A stretch of 64,000 nt of DNA from Piscinibacter sp943370595 (GCA_943370595.1 CALRRO020000001.1:186001-250000); one strand, 5' to 3'. Shown: positions 25,586 to 34,623, counted from the stretch's first letter. The notes: generated from the sequence alone by a model not told the origin. Numbers and translations are program-made.

Positions 25586-27697
25586 TCACCGCAGCAGGTT
25601 GACCCACAGGCTCTTGCGCGAGCTGCTGCCGGTGACGTCGCTGCGCACCCAGGCGGCGATGCCGTCGCCTTCGCGGTTGAACGCGGAGAACGCGTCGATG
25701 TCCAGGCCGTCCAGCGGCTCGACGGCCACTGCGCTGCTCCACGCACCACCCCAGTTCAGGCGGCGCGAATAGAGGTCGAGTCCGGTGGTCGGGCTGGGCC
25801 AGCGGTCGGGGGCGAGGTAGACGATCACGACGTTGCCTTCGGCGTCCTGGCCGAGCTGGGTGTCGATGCCGTAGGTGTTCACGACCACCGGCGCCGAGAA
25901 GCCGGCCCCGGGCGTGTACTGCATCGACTTGACCGCGAAGATGCCGCTGTTCCAGGTCACGACGGCGCGCCCGGTGGCCGTCATCACCAGCCGGATGCGG
26001 GCCGAGAAGACCGAGCTGACCGCATTCGCATCGACCTCGACCGCGGTGCCCCAGCCGGTGGTCGCGCTGAAGACGTTGTAGTAGAGCGAGTCACCCTGGT
26101 GCCACACGGCGAGGGCGTTGCCGGCACCGTCCATCGCGACGCGCGGCAGGCTCTCGATGCTGACGTTGTCGAAGCTGTCGTCGATGCTCACGGGGGTCTG
26201 CCAGCCACCGGACTGCGGCAGGTAACGCGCGGCCTTCATGCTGTAGTTCGAGTCGCCGGGGTTGCGCTCGCGCCAGACCGCCATCGCCGTGCCGTTGGCG
26301 CTGATCGCCACGTCGGCATCCTTGGCGTCCAGCAACCCGCTCGCGTCGACGCGAGCCCACTGCAGCCAGCTGTTGGCCCCGGCCGGCAGCGCGATGTTGT
26401 AGACGTCCTGGCCGGAGATCACGACCCCGATGTCGCCGGACGCATCCATCACTGCCGCGCTGAGCAGGCCGCCGCTGCGCGCCGGCGGCAGGAACGGGGA
26501 GCCCCAGCCGGTGGTGGTGAAGCGGCGCGTCTCCAGGTTCGGTCGCATCCAGGTGGCCGTGCCGGCCGAGTCGATCAGCAGCCGCCCTTCGAGCAAGGCC
26601 TGGCTGCTGCTGGTGGTCGACACGCCGGGAACCGCGACCGCAAGGCTCCAGCCCTGGCCGGCCACGTAGCGGCGCGAGAAGACCTTGCGCGTGTCGAGCG
26701 TCGGCGTGCCGTCCGATTGCTCCCACATGACCATCGCATAGCTACCGGTCGGCGAGATCGCAGTCAGCACGCGGCTGCCCACGTTGAAGTCGCCGTTCGT
26801 CTCCATCAACTGCGGCGTGCCCCAGGTCGGCGCTGCCGGTGCCGCCGCGAAGGTGGCACCGACGCTGCGATTGGCCGACATCGTCAGCGTGCAGGTGGCG
26901 ACAGTGCCGCTGCAGGCACCGCTCCAGCCGGTGAAGCGCTGGCCCGACGAAGCCGTCGCACTGAGCACGACGTTGACGCCGTCGCCGAAGGAGCCGTTGC
27001 AGTCGGTGCCGCAGTCGATGCCGACCGGCTGCGAGCGCACCACGCCATTGCCCGTGCGCGTCACGCTCAGCGTGCGCTGTACGGGCGGCACCGCGGCGAA
27101 CACCGCGCTGACGCTGCGCGCCTGGCTCATCGTGACGGTGCAGCTCTGCCCGGCGCCCGTGCAGGCCCCACCCCAGCCGGTGAACACCTGCCCGGCAGCC
27201 GGGGTCGCGCTGAGCACCACGCTGGCGTTGGCGGCGAACGGTGCGTTGCAGGTGCTGCCGCAGTCGATGCCTGCAGGCAGCGAGCGCACGGTGCCGTTGC
27301 CGGTCACCGACACGGCCAGCGAGAAGCTCGACGGCGGCGGCGCATTGAAGCTGGCCGACACCGTGCGTGCCTGCTGCATCGACAGGGTGCAGGTGCGCGC
27401 CGTGCCGCTGCAGTCCCCGCCCCAGCCGCTGAAGACCCGGCCCGACGCCGGCGTGGCGGTCAGGGTCACGGTGGTGGTCGGGTCGAACTGGGCGTTGCAA
27501 TCCGCGCCGCAATCGATGCCGGCCGGTGTCGATGCCACGCTGCCGCCGGCGCTGACCGAGACGGTGAGGGTGTTGCCGGCGGGCGGTGGCGTGGCTCCGG
27601 AACCACCGCCACCGCCGCCGCAGGCGGTCAGGGTCAGACAGGCTGCCGCCAGGACGCTGGCGAAGTGGAAGAGTCGTCGCGATCGGATCAGAGGCAT
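25586..27697 (-). CDS. Large lipoprotein with three Cys-rich GWGG repeats and a propeller-like domain
   Basis: A 703-residue exported lipoprotein (lipobox LTAC, Cys26, then a Gly tract). Three repeats of about 75 residues follow (43-117, 125-200, 208-283), each with GIDCGxxC, FxGWxGxC and C(T/S)LxM, i.e. four Cys per repeat. This resembles the bacterial InlB B-repeat-like/Flg_new families. Residues 290-703 have recurring phrases (DASGDIGVVISG, ISANGTAMAVWRE, DGAGNALAVWHQG, DAEGNVVIVYL) suggesting a beta-propeller. The upstream in-frame extension was rejected because MPLIRSRR gives the signal peptide. It is divergent from DUF6502. Confidence 0.82.
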   Translation of the reverse strand: MPLIRSRRLFHFASVLAAACLTLTACGGGGGGSGATPPPAGNTLTVSVSAGGSVASTPAGIDCGADCNAQFDPTTTVTLTATPASGRVFSGWGGDCSGTARTCTLSMQQARTVSASFNAPPPSSFSLAVSVTGNGTVRSLPAGIDCGSTCNAPFAANASVVLSATPAAGQVFTGWGGACTGAGQSCTVTMSQARSVSAVFAAVPPVQRTLSVTRTGNGVVRSQPVGIDCGTDCNGSFGDGVNVVLSATASSGQRFTGWSGACSGTVATCTLTMSANRSVGATFAAAPAAPTWGTPQLMETNGDFNVGSRVLTAISPTGSYAMVMWEQSDGTPTLDTRKVFSRRYVAGQGWSLAVAVPGVSTTSSSQALLEGRLLIDSAGTATWMRPNLETRRFTTTGWGSPFLPPARSGGLLSAAVMDASGDIGVVISGQDVYNIALPAGANSWLQWARVDASGLLDAKDADVAISANGTAMAVWRERNPGDSNYSMKAARYLPQSGGWQTPVSIDDSFDNVSIESLPRVAMDGAGNALAVWHQGDSLYYNVFSATTGWGTAVEVDANAVSSVFSARIRLVMTATGRAVVTWNSGIFAVKSMQYTPGAGFSAPVVVNTYGIDTQLGQDAEGNVVIVYLAPDRWPSPTTGLDLYSRRLNWGGAWSSAVAVEPLDGLDIDAFSAFNREGDGIAAWVRSDVTGSSSRKSLWVNLLR

Positions 27698-27770
27698 GGG
27701 GTTCGTTGGGGGCTGTGGACTGAAGGGGCAACCGTCGGTGGAGTGACCAGCGAACGGGGCGAATCGCATG

Positions 27771-27815
27771 TTTGGGTGGTTTTCCCAAAGTGCATTTTTG
27801 GGAAGTCTCTCCAAA
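27771..27815. promoter_or_regulatory. Array of four alternating TTTGGG/CCCAAA half-sites
   Basis: TTTGGG (27771), CCCAAA (27784), TTTGGG (27797) and tCCAAA (27810) start exactly 13 bases apart, each separated by seven bases. The middle pair extends to TTCCCAAA-N7-TTTGGGAA, an 8-bp inverted repeat. The array lies between the divergent repeat-lipoprotein and DUF6502 genes, 41 bases before the DUF6502 start. This is the layout of an operator for a protein binding as cooperating dimers. The binding protein is unknown; DUF6502 is a candidate. Confidence 0.6.
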
Positions 27816-27855
27816 TCGACGTGCGGCGTCAAGTGGCTTCGCCGATACTTGCGTC

Positions 27856-28692
27856 ATGGCGTCCAAGGTCGATCTGGTGCTCAAGGCTTTCGTGGCGGCG
27901 AACCGCCCGCTGGTCAGGCTGCTGATCGGCCGGGGCGCGACCTTCCCGGCGGTGGTCGAGCAACTGCGGCAGCTTTTCGTCGACGAGGCAGTGGCCGAGA
28001 TCCAGGCGCGCGGCATGAAACCGACCAGCAGTGCGGTGTCGCTGCTCAGCGGCGTCCATCGCAAGGACCTGCGCACGCGCGAGCTCGGCGCCGCGAAGGG
28101 AGCGGCGTCGGGCCCGACGTCCGAGGCGCCTCCTGCACCGCTGGGCTTGATCGGGCAGATCGTCGGCCGCTGGATGAGCGACCCGCTCTACCTCGACGGC
28201 TCGACACCGCGGGTGCTTCGGCGTGGCGCCGACGCCGGCAGCTTCGACCACCTGGTCCAGGGGGTCAGCACCGATGTCGGCCCGCGCGCGGTGCTCGAGG
28301 AGATGCTGCGCCTGAACGTCGTGCGCGTCGCTGGCGAAGACATCGAGCTCGACACCCTCGGCATGGTGCCGCGTGGCGACTTCGCGGCCATGGCCGAGGC
28401 GCTGGGCGTGAACCTGAGCGACCACGCCGCTGCCGCCTGCGCCAACCTGGTCGACGGCCGCAACCTGCTCGAGCAGGCCATCTACGTCGACGAGATCTCG
28501 GCCGACTCGGCCCAGCTGCTGCACGAGGAAGCCACGCGGTCGTGGCGCCCGGTGCTGACCCGCGTGATGCGACTGGCCGAGAAGCGTGTCGCCCGCGACG
28601 CCGTCAAGGAAAGCGAGGAGCGCCGGCAGGCGCGGGTTCGCTTCGGCGTCTATTTCTTTGTCGAGGATTCCAGCAAGAAGGAGTCGGAATGA
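27856..28692 (+). CDS. DUF6502 family protein, possible DNA-binding regulator
   Basis: A 278-residue soluble protein matching DUF6502 by pattern. The N-terminal region (about 5-75) reads like a winged helix: LLIGRGATFPAVVEQLRQLFVDEAV followed by TSSAVSLLSGVHRKDLRTRE. The central part has a segment resembling a second helical DNA- or ligand-binding unit (GSFDHLVQGVSTDVGPRAVLEEMLRLNVV). The C-terminal 60 residues are rich in Arg and Glu. No function is established for the family. ATG 27856 follows the half-site array; the stop overlaps the next gene's ATG (ATGA), so the two form one unit. Confidence 0.78.
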   Translation: MASKVDLVLKAFVAANRPLVRLLIGRGATFPAVVEQLRQLFVDEAVAEIQARGMKPTSSAVSLLSGVHRKDLRTRELGAAKGAASGPTSEAPPAPLGLIGQIVGRWMSDPLYLDGSTPRVLRRGADAGSFDHLVQGVSTDVGPRAVLEEMLRLNVVRVAGEDIELDTLGMVPRGDFAAMAEALGVNLSDHAAAACANLVDGRNLLEQAIYVDEISADSAQLLHEEATRSWRPVLTRVMRLAEKRVARDAVKESEERRQARVRFGVYFFVEDSSKKESE

Positions 28693-29258
28693 GGTTCTTC
28701 AGTACGGCCTGGCGTGCCTGCATCGGCGCCGTGGCCGCGTGGGGCGTGCTGCTGACTCTCGGTGGCTGCGGCGCAGGCGTCGTGGGCACGGGCTCGGGCA
28801 CCGGCGACGATGGCGGCGAAGACATCCGCTACACGCCGCTGCCGCTGTGCAAGGCGCCGTTCGCGGAGCGCAGCCTGAGCTGTCCGACCGGTGGCAGGGA
28901 GCCTCCGCCGGGGACCGGCGCCGTGACGTGGGCCGACGTGAACAAGGCCAACCAGAACGCGACCGTGCTCGCCCGGCTGGAGATGAACACGATGAGCCTG
29001 CAGCTGCCGTGCAGCGGCGTGAGCTTCCTGGGCAACTGGGGCTCGCTGGAGGACGGCACGCACGGGTTCGTCGGCCGCTACAGCGGCCCGGATGTCATCG
29101 AAGGACGCCCGGCGATCGTGCTCGTGCTGCCCGCGCCCAACGAGCCGAATGCGGTGGGCTGGGTGCAGGTCATGGACGGCTCTGGTTCCCGGCTGTTCGG
29201 CCCCTGGCTGGTCACGCGCGTCGAGGGCGAGGTGGGCTTCGCCGAGTGCCGTCCTTGA
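28689..29258 (+). CDS. Lipoprotein co-transcribed with DUF6502, hypothetical
   Basis: A 189-residue exported protein. The signal peptide (about 1-26) ends in lipobox LGGC, followed by a Gly/Asp-rich stretch (GTGSGTGDDGGED). Cys pairs occur in LCKAPFAERSLSC, and PCSGVSFLGNW starts a beta-rich C-terminal part. No family recognised. The start ATG overlaps the DUF6502 stop, so expression is coupled. The gene ends 39 bases before a convergent LysR gene. Confidence 0.72.
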   Translation: MRFFSTAWRACIGAVAAWGVLLTLGGCGAGVVGTGSGTGDDGGEDIRYTPLPLCKAPFAERSLSCPTGGREPPPGTGAVTWADVNKANQNATVLARLEMNTMSLQLPCSGVSFLGNWGSLEDGTHGFVGRYSGPDVIEGRPAIVLVLPAPNEPNAVGWVQVMDGSGSRLFGPWLVTRVEGEVGFAECRP

Positions 29259-29297
29259 GCCTGTCGGCGATGCCCTGGCGCACACCCACCCTTCGGC

Positions 29298-30191
29298 TCA
29301 GGGCAGTTGCAGCTGCTCGACGAGATGGGTGTACACGGTCGCCACGCGGCGCAGATGGCGCGACTCCGGGTGGGTCAACAGCCAGAGTTCGGTTTCGGCG
29401 TCGCTCAGTGGCTCGGTGAGCCGCGTCAGGTCGGTGCGGCCCTGGGCCAGGAACAGCGGCACGACACCGACTCCCAACCCCAGCGCAACCAGTTCGAGCA
29501 CCGACAGGATGCTGCTCACCCGGTAGCGCGGCTCGGCGCGGGGCCAGTGGCGCTTGCGCCAGACCACCGAGGGATGCTCCGGCAAGGCGTCGTCGGGCGC
29601 GATCCAGTCCACCGTGCCGGCTTCCACGTCGGACCAGCGCGGCGCACCGCGTCGGCGTGCGGCATAGGCGGCGACGCGCAACGTGCCCACCTGCTTGCCC
29701 ACCAGATGCTGCGGCGGCCTCTTGGTGGCGCGCACGGCGATGTCGGCATCGCGGCGCGTCAGGCTGGCGAGTTCGTTGCCCGTGTGCAGGTCGAAGCTCA
29801 GCAAGGGATGGTGCTGCTTCAGAGGGCCCAGCGCCGGGGCGATCAGGCCATGCAGCACGGTGTCGGTGCTGGTGATGCGCACCGTGCCGGACACCTGGCT
29901 CGGCGTCGCGTCGGCCAGCGAGCGGGCAGCCTCCAGAGTGGTCTCGATCTCCTCGCCGTGGGTGGCGAGCTGGGCAGCCAGTTCGAGCGGCCGGTAGCCC
30001 GCACGGCTTCGTTCGAACAACGTCTGGCCCAGCCCACGCTCGATGCGCTGGAGGCTGCGGAACACGGTGGAGGCGTCGACCCCCAGTCGCTCGCCCGCGG
30101 AGGCGAGCGTGCCGCCGCGCGCCAGGGCGAGCACGACATCCAGATCTGCGGGGCCGATCCGGTATTGCGTTCGTGCAATCGATGATTTCAT
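29298..30191 (-). CDS. LysR family transcriptional regulator
   Basis: About 297 residues. N-terminal HTH (LDVVLALARGGTLASAGERLGVDASTVFRSLQRIE, about 15-50) and a PBP2-type effector domain (about 90-290: GTVRITSTDTVLHGLIAPAL). A start at 30197, two codons earlier, is equally possible (ATG TTA ATG). It is divergent from a DoxX gene across 70 bases; LysR regulators usually control their divergent neighbour, so doxX plus the glutathione transferase gene are likely targets. Effector unknown. Confidence 0.9.
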   Translation of the reverse strand: MKSSIARTQYRIGPADLDVVLALARGGTLASAGERLGVDASTVFRSLQRIERGLGQTLFERSRAGYRPLELAAQLATHGEEIETTLEAARSLADATPSQVSGTVRITSTDTVLHGLIAPALGPLKQHHPLLSFDLHTGNELASLTRRDADIAVRATKRPPQHLVGKQVGTLRVAAYAARRRGAPRWSDVEAGTVDWIAPDDALPEHPSVVWRKRHWPRAEPRYRVSSILSVLELVALGLGVGVVPLFLAQGRTDLTRLTEPLSDAETELWLLTHPESRHLRRVATVYTHLVEQLQLP

Positions 30192-30261
30192 TAACATCTA
30201 TTCCATAGGCAACGGCGGAATCCTACAGTGACTCCATCGTTTCACTCAACGGAGTCTCCCG

Positions 30262-30690
30262 ATGAACGTTCCGTCCTCGTCCACACCGGTGCCCCAACTC
30301 GGCATCACCGTCCTGCGCATCAGCCTGGGTGTGATGTGGGTTGCCCACGCGCTGCTCAAGCTGTTCGTCTTCACGCTGCCGGGCACGGCGCAGTACTTCA
30401 CGAGCATCGGCTTCCCGGCCGTGCTCGCCTACCCGGTGTTCGCCGCCGAACTGCTGGGCGGGCTGGCACTGGTGTTCGGCGTCTACGCGCGGCAGGTCGC
30501 GCTGGCCCTGGTGCCGGTCATGGCGGTGGCGGCATGGGTACACGTGCCCAACGGCTGGGTGCACACCAGCCCCGGCGGCGGCTGGGAGTACCCGGTGTTC
30601 CTGATCGCCGCGTCGATCGCGCTGTGGCTGCTAGGCGACGGGGTCGCCGCCATCCGGCGCAGCCCGCGCTTCGTCCTGCAGGCGGCGTGA
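30262..30690 (+). CDS. DoxX family membrane protein
   Basis: A 142-residue protein with four predicted membrane spans. The first is in LGITVLRISLGVMWVAHALLKLFVF, followed by the family-typical GFPAVLAYPVFAAELLGGLALVFGVYAR and the final YPVFLIAASIALWLLGDG. DoxX proteins are quinol-oxidase-related or act in thiol and oxidative stress; the function here is not known. The glutathione transferase gene follows after six bases, so the two are probably one unit under the divergent LysR. Confidence 0.88.
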   Translation: MNVPSSSTPVPQLGITVLRISLGVMWVAHALLKLFVFTLPGTAQYFTSIGFPAVLAYPVFAAELLGGLALVFGVYARQVALALVPVMAVAAWVHVPNGWVHTSPGGGWEYPVFLIAASIALWLLGDGVAAIRRSPRFVLQAA

Positions 30691-30696
30691 ACGGTC

Positions 30697-31368
30697 ATGG
30701 CAAGCTCCCTGCTGCTGGTGTCGCACGCGCTGTGCCCGTACGTGCAGCGCGCAGCGATCGTGCTGACCGAGAAAGGCATCCCCTTCGAGCGCCGCGACAT
30801 CGACCTCGCGAACAAGCCCGACTGGTTCCTGGCGATCTCGCCGCTGGGCAAGACGCCGGTGCTGCGGGTCGATGGCGAAGCGATCTTCGAATCCGCCGTC
30901 ATCTGCGAGTACCTCGACGACACCCGGCCGCCACGCCTGCATCCGGCCGATCCGCTGCGGCGGGCACGCCACCGCGCGTGGATGGAGTTCGGCTCGGGCC
31001 TGCTGAACCTGATCGGCGCGTTCTATTCGGCGCCCGACGAAGCGACCCTGCTGGCTCGCGCCGCCGACATCCACGCCCGCTTCGCCCAGGTCGAAGCCGT
31101 GCTCGGTGCCGGCCCCTTCTTCGATGGTGATTTCAGCCTCGTCGATGCGGTGTTCGGCCCGGTGTTCCGCTACTTCGACCTGTTCGACCGGATCGGTGAC
31201 TTCGGCTTCTGGACCGGGCTGCCCAAGGTGCGGCGCTGGCGCGACGAGCTGGCACGCCGACCGTCGATACGTGCCGCGGTGGCGACGAGCTACCCGCATC
31301 AGCTGCGCGAGTTCGTCGCCGCTCGCCGCGGCGCGCTGGCGCAGCGGCTGGCGCTGCAGCCGGGCTAG
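30697..31368 (+). CDS. Glutathione S-transferase family protein
   Basis: A 223-residue GST. The N-terminal thioredoxin fold (about 4-80) has SHALCPYVQRAAIVLTEKGI, the cis-Pro region GKTPVLRVDG and the glutathione-binding ESAVICEYLDD (Glu-Ser). The C-terminal helical domain is about 90-210. The CPYVQR start with Cys suggests an Omega- or Lambda-like class with thiol-transferase activity rather than conjugation. It is directly downstream of doxX. Confidence 0.88.
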   Translation: MASSLLLVSHALCPYVQRAAIVLTEKGIPFERRDIDLANKPDWFLAISPLGKTPVLRVDGEAIFESAVICEYLDDTRPPRLHPADPLRRARHRAWMEFGSGLLNLIGAFYSAPDEATLLARAADIHARFAQVEAVLGAGPFFDGDFSLVDAVFGPVFRYFDLFDRIGDFGFWTGLPKVRRWRDELARRPSIRAAVATSYPHQLREFVAARRGALAQRLALQPG

Positions 31369-31380
31369 CCCGTTGCGCGC

Positions 31381-32316
31381 TCAGCGCCTCGGCGCCCGCC
31401 GCGGCGCGTCGAGCCCGCGTCCCTGCAGCACTGGCAAGGCACGCAGGCGCTCGGCGGCGAACTGCACGAACTCGCGCACCTTGGCCGCGGCGGCACGGCC
31501 GGCCGGGTAGACCAGGTGCACCGGCACTGGCGGTGGCTCGTGCGCCTGCAGAACCACCCGCAGCCGACCGTCGCGCACCTCGTCGGTCACCTGGTAGGCC
31601 AATGCCCGCGCCAGTCCCTGCCCGGCCACCGCGGCCGCCACCTTGACGTCGTTCGCGTTGACGACCAGGCGCTCCTGCGGCGCTGCCGACGCGCGCCCGC
31701 GACCGAAGGCCCAGCCGCTGCGATCCTGCCCCTCGATCGTGAAGCCGATGGCCTGGTGCTGCTTCAGGTCGGCCGGCTCGCGCGGCACGCCGAAGCGCTG
31801 GAGGTAGTCCGGCGAGGCCACCACGACGGCGCGCATCTGCCCTACTGGAACCGCCGTCAGGCTCGAGTCGGGCAGCACCGCGATGCGCAGCGCCGCGTCG
31901 AAGCCTTCGTCGATCAGGTGCACCAGCCGGTTGGTGAACAGCGCACGCGCCTGCAGCTGCGGGTGGCGATCGAGGAACTCGAACAACAGCGGGGCGATGT
32001 GCCGGCTGCCGAACAGCGCCGGTGCAGTGATCGCCAGCGTTCCGCGCGGCTCGTGGCGTGCCCCGGTGACGGCCGCCTCGGCGACCTCGAGCTCGGCGAG
32101 GATGCGCCGGCAGTCGGCGAGGAAAACCTCCCCCTGCTCGGTCAGGCGCAGGCTGCGCGTGGTCCGCTGCAGCAGCAGCGCACCGAGGTGCTGCTCGAGC
32201 GAGGCCACGGCGCGCGTGGCCGCCGGCGCCGAGATCTCGCGGGAGCGGGCGCCCCGGGCGAAGCTGCCACTCTCGGCCACGGCGACGAAGGTGCGCAGGC
32301 GTTGCAGGTGGTCCAT
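31381..32316 (-). CDS. LysR family transcriptional regulator
   Basis: A 311-residue regulator with N-terminal HTH (MDHLQRLRTFVAVAESGSFARGARSREISAPAATRAVASLE) and a PBP2 substrate domain of the CrgA/AaeR-like type (about 90-295). ATG 32316 is preceded by GAAGGAAG; the longer frame to 32367 lacks a ribosome site. It is divergent from a glutathione transferase/flavin oxidase pair, its likely target. The C-terminus (PRRAPRR) is unusually basic. Confidence 0.9.
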   Translation of the reverse strand: MDHLQRLRTFVAVAESGSFARGARSREISAPAATRAVASLEQHLGALLLQRTTRSLRLTEQGEVFLADCRRILAELEVAEAAVTGARHEPRGTLAITAPALFGSRHIAPLLFEFLDRHPQLQARALFTNRLVHLIDEGFDAALRIAVLPDSSLTAVPVGQMRAVVVASPDYLQRFGVPREPADLKQHQAIGFTIEGQDRSGWAFGRGRASAAPQERLVVNANDVKVAAAVAGQGLARALAYQVTDEVRDGRLRVVLQAHEPPPVPVHLVYPAGRAAAAKVREFVQFAAERLRALPVLQGRGLDAPRRAPRR

Positions 32317-32417
32317 GCCGATTCTTCCTTCGCGTGGAATTCTCAACTGTACTTCTGTCGTCTTCATCTCTTTCGGCGCAAGTCCTAGGCTTCACGCACC
32401 GCCACTCAGGAGCCACC

Positions 32418-33044
32418 ATGGCCACGCCGATCCGCCTCTACCGCTATGCCTTGTCCGGCCATGCTCACCGCGTGCAGCTGATGCTGTCGCTGCTGCATCT
32501 GCCCTTCGAGATGATCGACGTGGACCTCGGCGCAGGCGAGCACAAGGCGGCAGCGTTCCTGTCGCGCAACCCGCTCGGCCAGGTGCCGGTGATCGAGGAC
32601 GGCGACTTCACGCTGGCCGACAGCAATGCCATCCTGGTCTACCTGGCGCTGAGCCACGATGCGCAGCAGCGCTGGCTGCCTGCCGACGTGCGTGCGCAGG
32701 CCGCGGTGCAGCGCTGGCTGGGCATCGCCGCAGGTCCGCTGGCCAACGGGCCGGCGGCGGCGCGCGTGGCCCAGTTGTTCAAGCGCCCGAACAACCCGCA
32801 ATGCGCCGTGCTCGCCCGCCAGTTGTTTGGCGTGATGGAGCAGCACCTGGCCACGCGCGACTGGCTGGTCGGCGACAGCCCGACCATCGCCGACGTCGCG
32901 ATGTACAGCTACACCGCCCATGCCCCCGAGGGCGGCATTGCGCTCGACGCCTGGCCGCGGCTGCGCGCCTGGCTGCAGCGGGTCGAGGCGCTGCCGGGCT
33001 TCGTCGGCATGCACCACTCGCCGCTGCCTGCCGAGGTGGCCTGA
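32418..33044 (+). CDS. Glutathione S-transferase family protein
   Basis: A 208-residue GST. Thioredoxin domain about 4-80: YRYALSGHAHRVQLMLSLLHLPFE, GQVPVIEDGDFTLADSNAIL (cis-Pro and Asp-Ser glutathione motif). Helical domain about 90-200 with GDSPTIADVAMYSY (N-capping box). The S-GHAHR start is Beta- or Theta-like. Its stop shares one base with the next start (TGATG), so it is coupled to the flavin oxidase gene, under the divergent LysR. Confidence 0.9.
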   Translation: MATPIRLYRYALSGHAHRVQLMLSLLHLPFEMIDVDLGAGEHKAAAFLSRNPLGQVPVIEDGDFTLADSNAILVYLALSHDAQQRWLPADVRAQAAVQRWLGIAAGPLANGPAAARVAQLFKRPNNPQCAVLARQLFGVMEQHLATRDWLVGDSPTIADVAMYSYTAHAPEGGIALDAWPRLRAWLQRVEALPGFVGMHHSPLPAEVA

Positions 33045-33982
33045 TGGACGCCGCCACCTTCCATGCCGGCGAGCAGGCACTGCAGGCGCGCAGCGGCGTG
33101 CGCGACCGCCTGGAGGCCATCGGCCGCGCGGTGATCCGCGACCACATGCCCGACCAGCACCGCGAGCTGTTCACCAAGCTGCCGACGCTGCTGCTGGCGG
33201 TGCAGGACAACCAGGGCCAGCCCTGGGCGACGATGCTGCACGGGCCGGCCGGCTTCATCCGCAGCCCGGACCCGAGCACGCTGCAGGTGGCCGTGCTGCC
33301 GGCCGCCGACGACCCGGTGTCGCGCTGGCTCGTCGAAGGCGCTGCCGTCGGAGCCCTCGGCCTCGAGCCCCACACGCGGCGGCGCAACCGCGCCAATGGC
33401 CGCGTGCGGGCTCGGCACGCCGCAGGCTTCGACCTGCAGGTGTTGCAGAGCTTCGGCAACTGCCCGAAGTACATCCATGCGCGCGAGCCCGAAGTCGTCG
33501 CTTCGCCACTGCCCTCGCCGGCGCAAGCCCTCGGCCCGCTGCTGAACGACACCGCGCTGGCGCTGATCCGGCGGGCCGACACGCTGTTCATCGCCTCGGC
33601 CAGTGCGGCGCGGGCCGGCACGGCGCGCTCCGACGGGGTCGACGTCTCGCACCGCGGTGGGCGGCCCGGCTTCGTGCAGGTGAGTGCGACATCGCACGGC
33701 CTGCGGCTGACCCTGCCCGACTACCTGGGCAACCACTTCTTCAACACGCTGGGCAACCTGCAGGTCTGGCCTCGTGCGGGTTTGCTGCTGCCGGACTATG
33801 CGGACGGCGGCCTGCTGCAGTTGTCGGCACAGGCGTCGATCGTGTTCGATGGCGCCTCGCTCGCGACCTTCCCTGGCGCGCAACGGCTGCTGCAGCTCGA
33901 CCTGACGGCGGGCTGGTGGCGCCCGCACGCCCTGCCGCTGCGCTGGTCTGCACCCGAGGCGCCGCCGCAGTTCGGAGGCTGA
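33044..33982 (+). CDS. Pyridoxamine 5'-phosphate oxidase-like flavoprotein
   Basis: A 312-residue protein with two PNPOx-like split-barrel regions. The first, at about 30-155, contains PTLLLAVQDNQGQPWATMLHGPAGFI; the second, at about 170-290, contains ADTLFIASASAA...GGRPGFVQVSATSHGLRLTLPDYLGNHFFNTLGNL. The second half matches PNPOx-like proteins often fused to ferredoxin reductases, but no reductase domain is fused here. It probably binds FMN; the substrate is unknown. It is translated just behind a GST. Confidence 0.82.
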   Translation: MDAATFHAGEQALQARSGVRDRLEAIGRAVIRDHMPDQHRELFTKLPTLLLAVQDNQGQPWATMLHGPAGFIRSPDPSTLQVAVLPAADDPVSRWLVEGAAVGALGLEPHTRRRNRANGRVRARHAAGFDLQVLQSFGNCPKYIHAREPEVVASPLPSPAQALGPLLNDTALALIRRADTLFIASASAARAGTARSDGVDVSHRGGRPGFVQVSATSHGLRLTLPDYLGNHFFNTLGNLQVWPRAGLLLPDYADGGLLQLSAQASIVFDGASLATFPGAQRLLQLDLTAGWWRPHALPLRWSAPEAPPQFGG

Positions 33983-33986
33983 GACC

Positions 33987-34460
33987 TCAGCCGCCTTCGC
34001 GAGGCACGCTGGCGCCCGGCCCGCGAGCGGCAGCTTCGCCCGGGCGATGCAGCGCCGCATGCGCCGCGGTGAAGGCCGGTACCGGACCGAGGTGCACGAC
34101 TTCCGTCGTCAGGCGCCCTGCGCTGCCGAAGTAGACCATCGCGGCGACCGGCGCGGCCTCGTCACCGCCGTCCACCCGGCGCACGCAGATCTCGCCGCGC
34201 CGGTACCAGTCGGGCTCGGTGATGCGCTCGAGCGCATCCATGCGCACCAGCCCGGCATCGTCGACTTCGTAGAGCTGCCCGATCACCCGCTCGCCCTGCC
34301 CCGGTGTGTCGACCAGCCAGGGCAGGTGGTGCGGGCCGATCACGTAGAGCGGATACCGCTGCTCGCTGACGAACTCGCCCGGCACACGCACGCCGGTGTT
34401 GACATGGGCATTCCGGAAACCCTGCTTGAGGGTGCCGTAGACGAAGACGAGTGTGGGCAT
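33987..34460 (-). CDS. Gamma-glutamylcyclotransferase family protein (AIG2-like)
   Basis: A 157-residue protein with the signature FVYGTLKQGFRNAH (residues 5-18), the GPHHLPWLV region and VIGQLYEVDDAGLVRMDALERI near residue 60-85, all typical of GGCT-like AIG2 proteins. Family members cyclise gamma-glutamyl amines. The start is ATG 34460; the extension upstream to 34556 has no family similarity. It is convergent with the flavin oxidase gene (4-base gap). Its link to the nearby glutathione transferases is suggestive only. Confidence 0.85.
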   Translation of the reverse strand: MPTLVFVYGTLKQGFRNAHVNTGVRVPGEFVSEQRYPLYVIGPHHLPWLVDTPGQGERVIGQLYEVDDAGLVRMDALERITEPDWYRRGEICVRRVDGGDEAAPVAAMVYFGSAGRLTTEVVHLGPVPAFTAAHAALHRPGEAAARGPGASVPREGG

Positions 34461-34623
34461 GGGCAGCGGCACGGCGTGAGTCCAGGCCACCAGTGTGCCG
34501 GTGCCGCGATGGCCCCAGTGTTGGCAGGAATGAAACGCTGCGTTGTGCGATGCCATCTTTTTCCGCGCGGCCTCGCTGCCTACATTCCTTCCACTGACTC
34601 ACTCTTCTTCGAAGGTACACACC

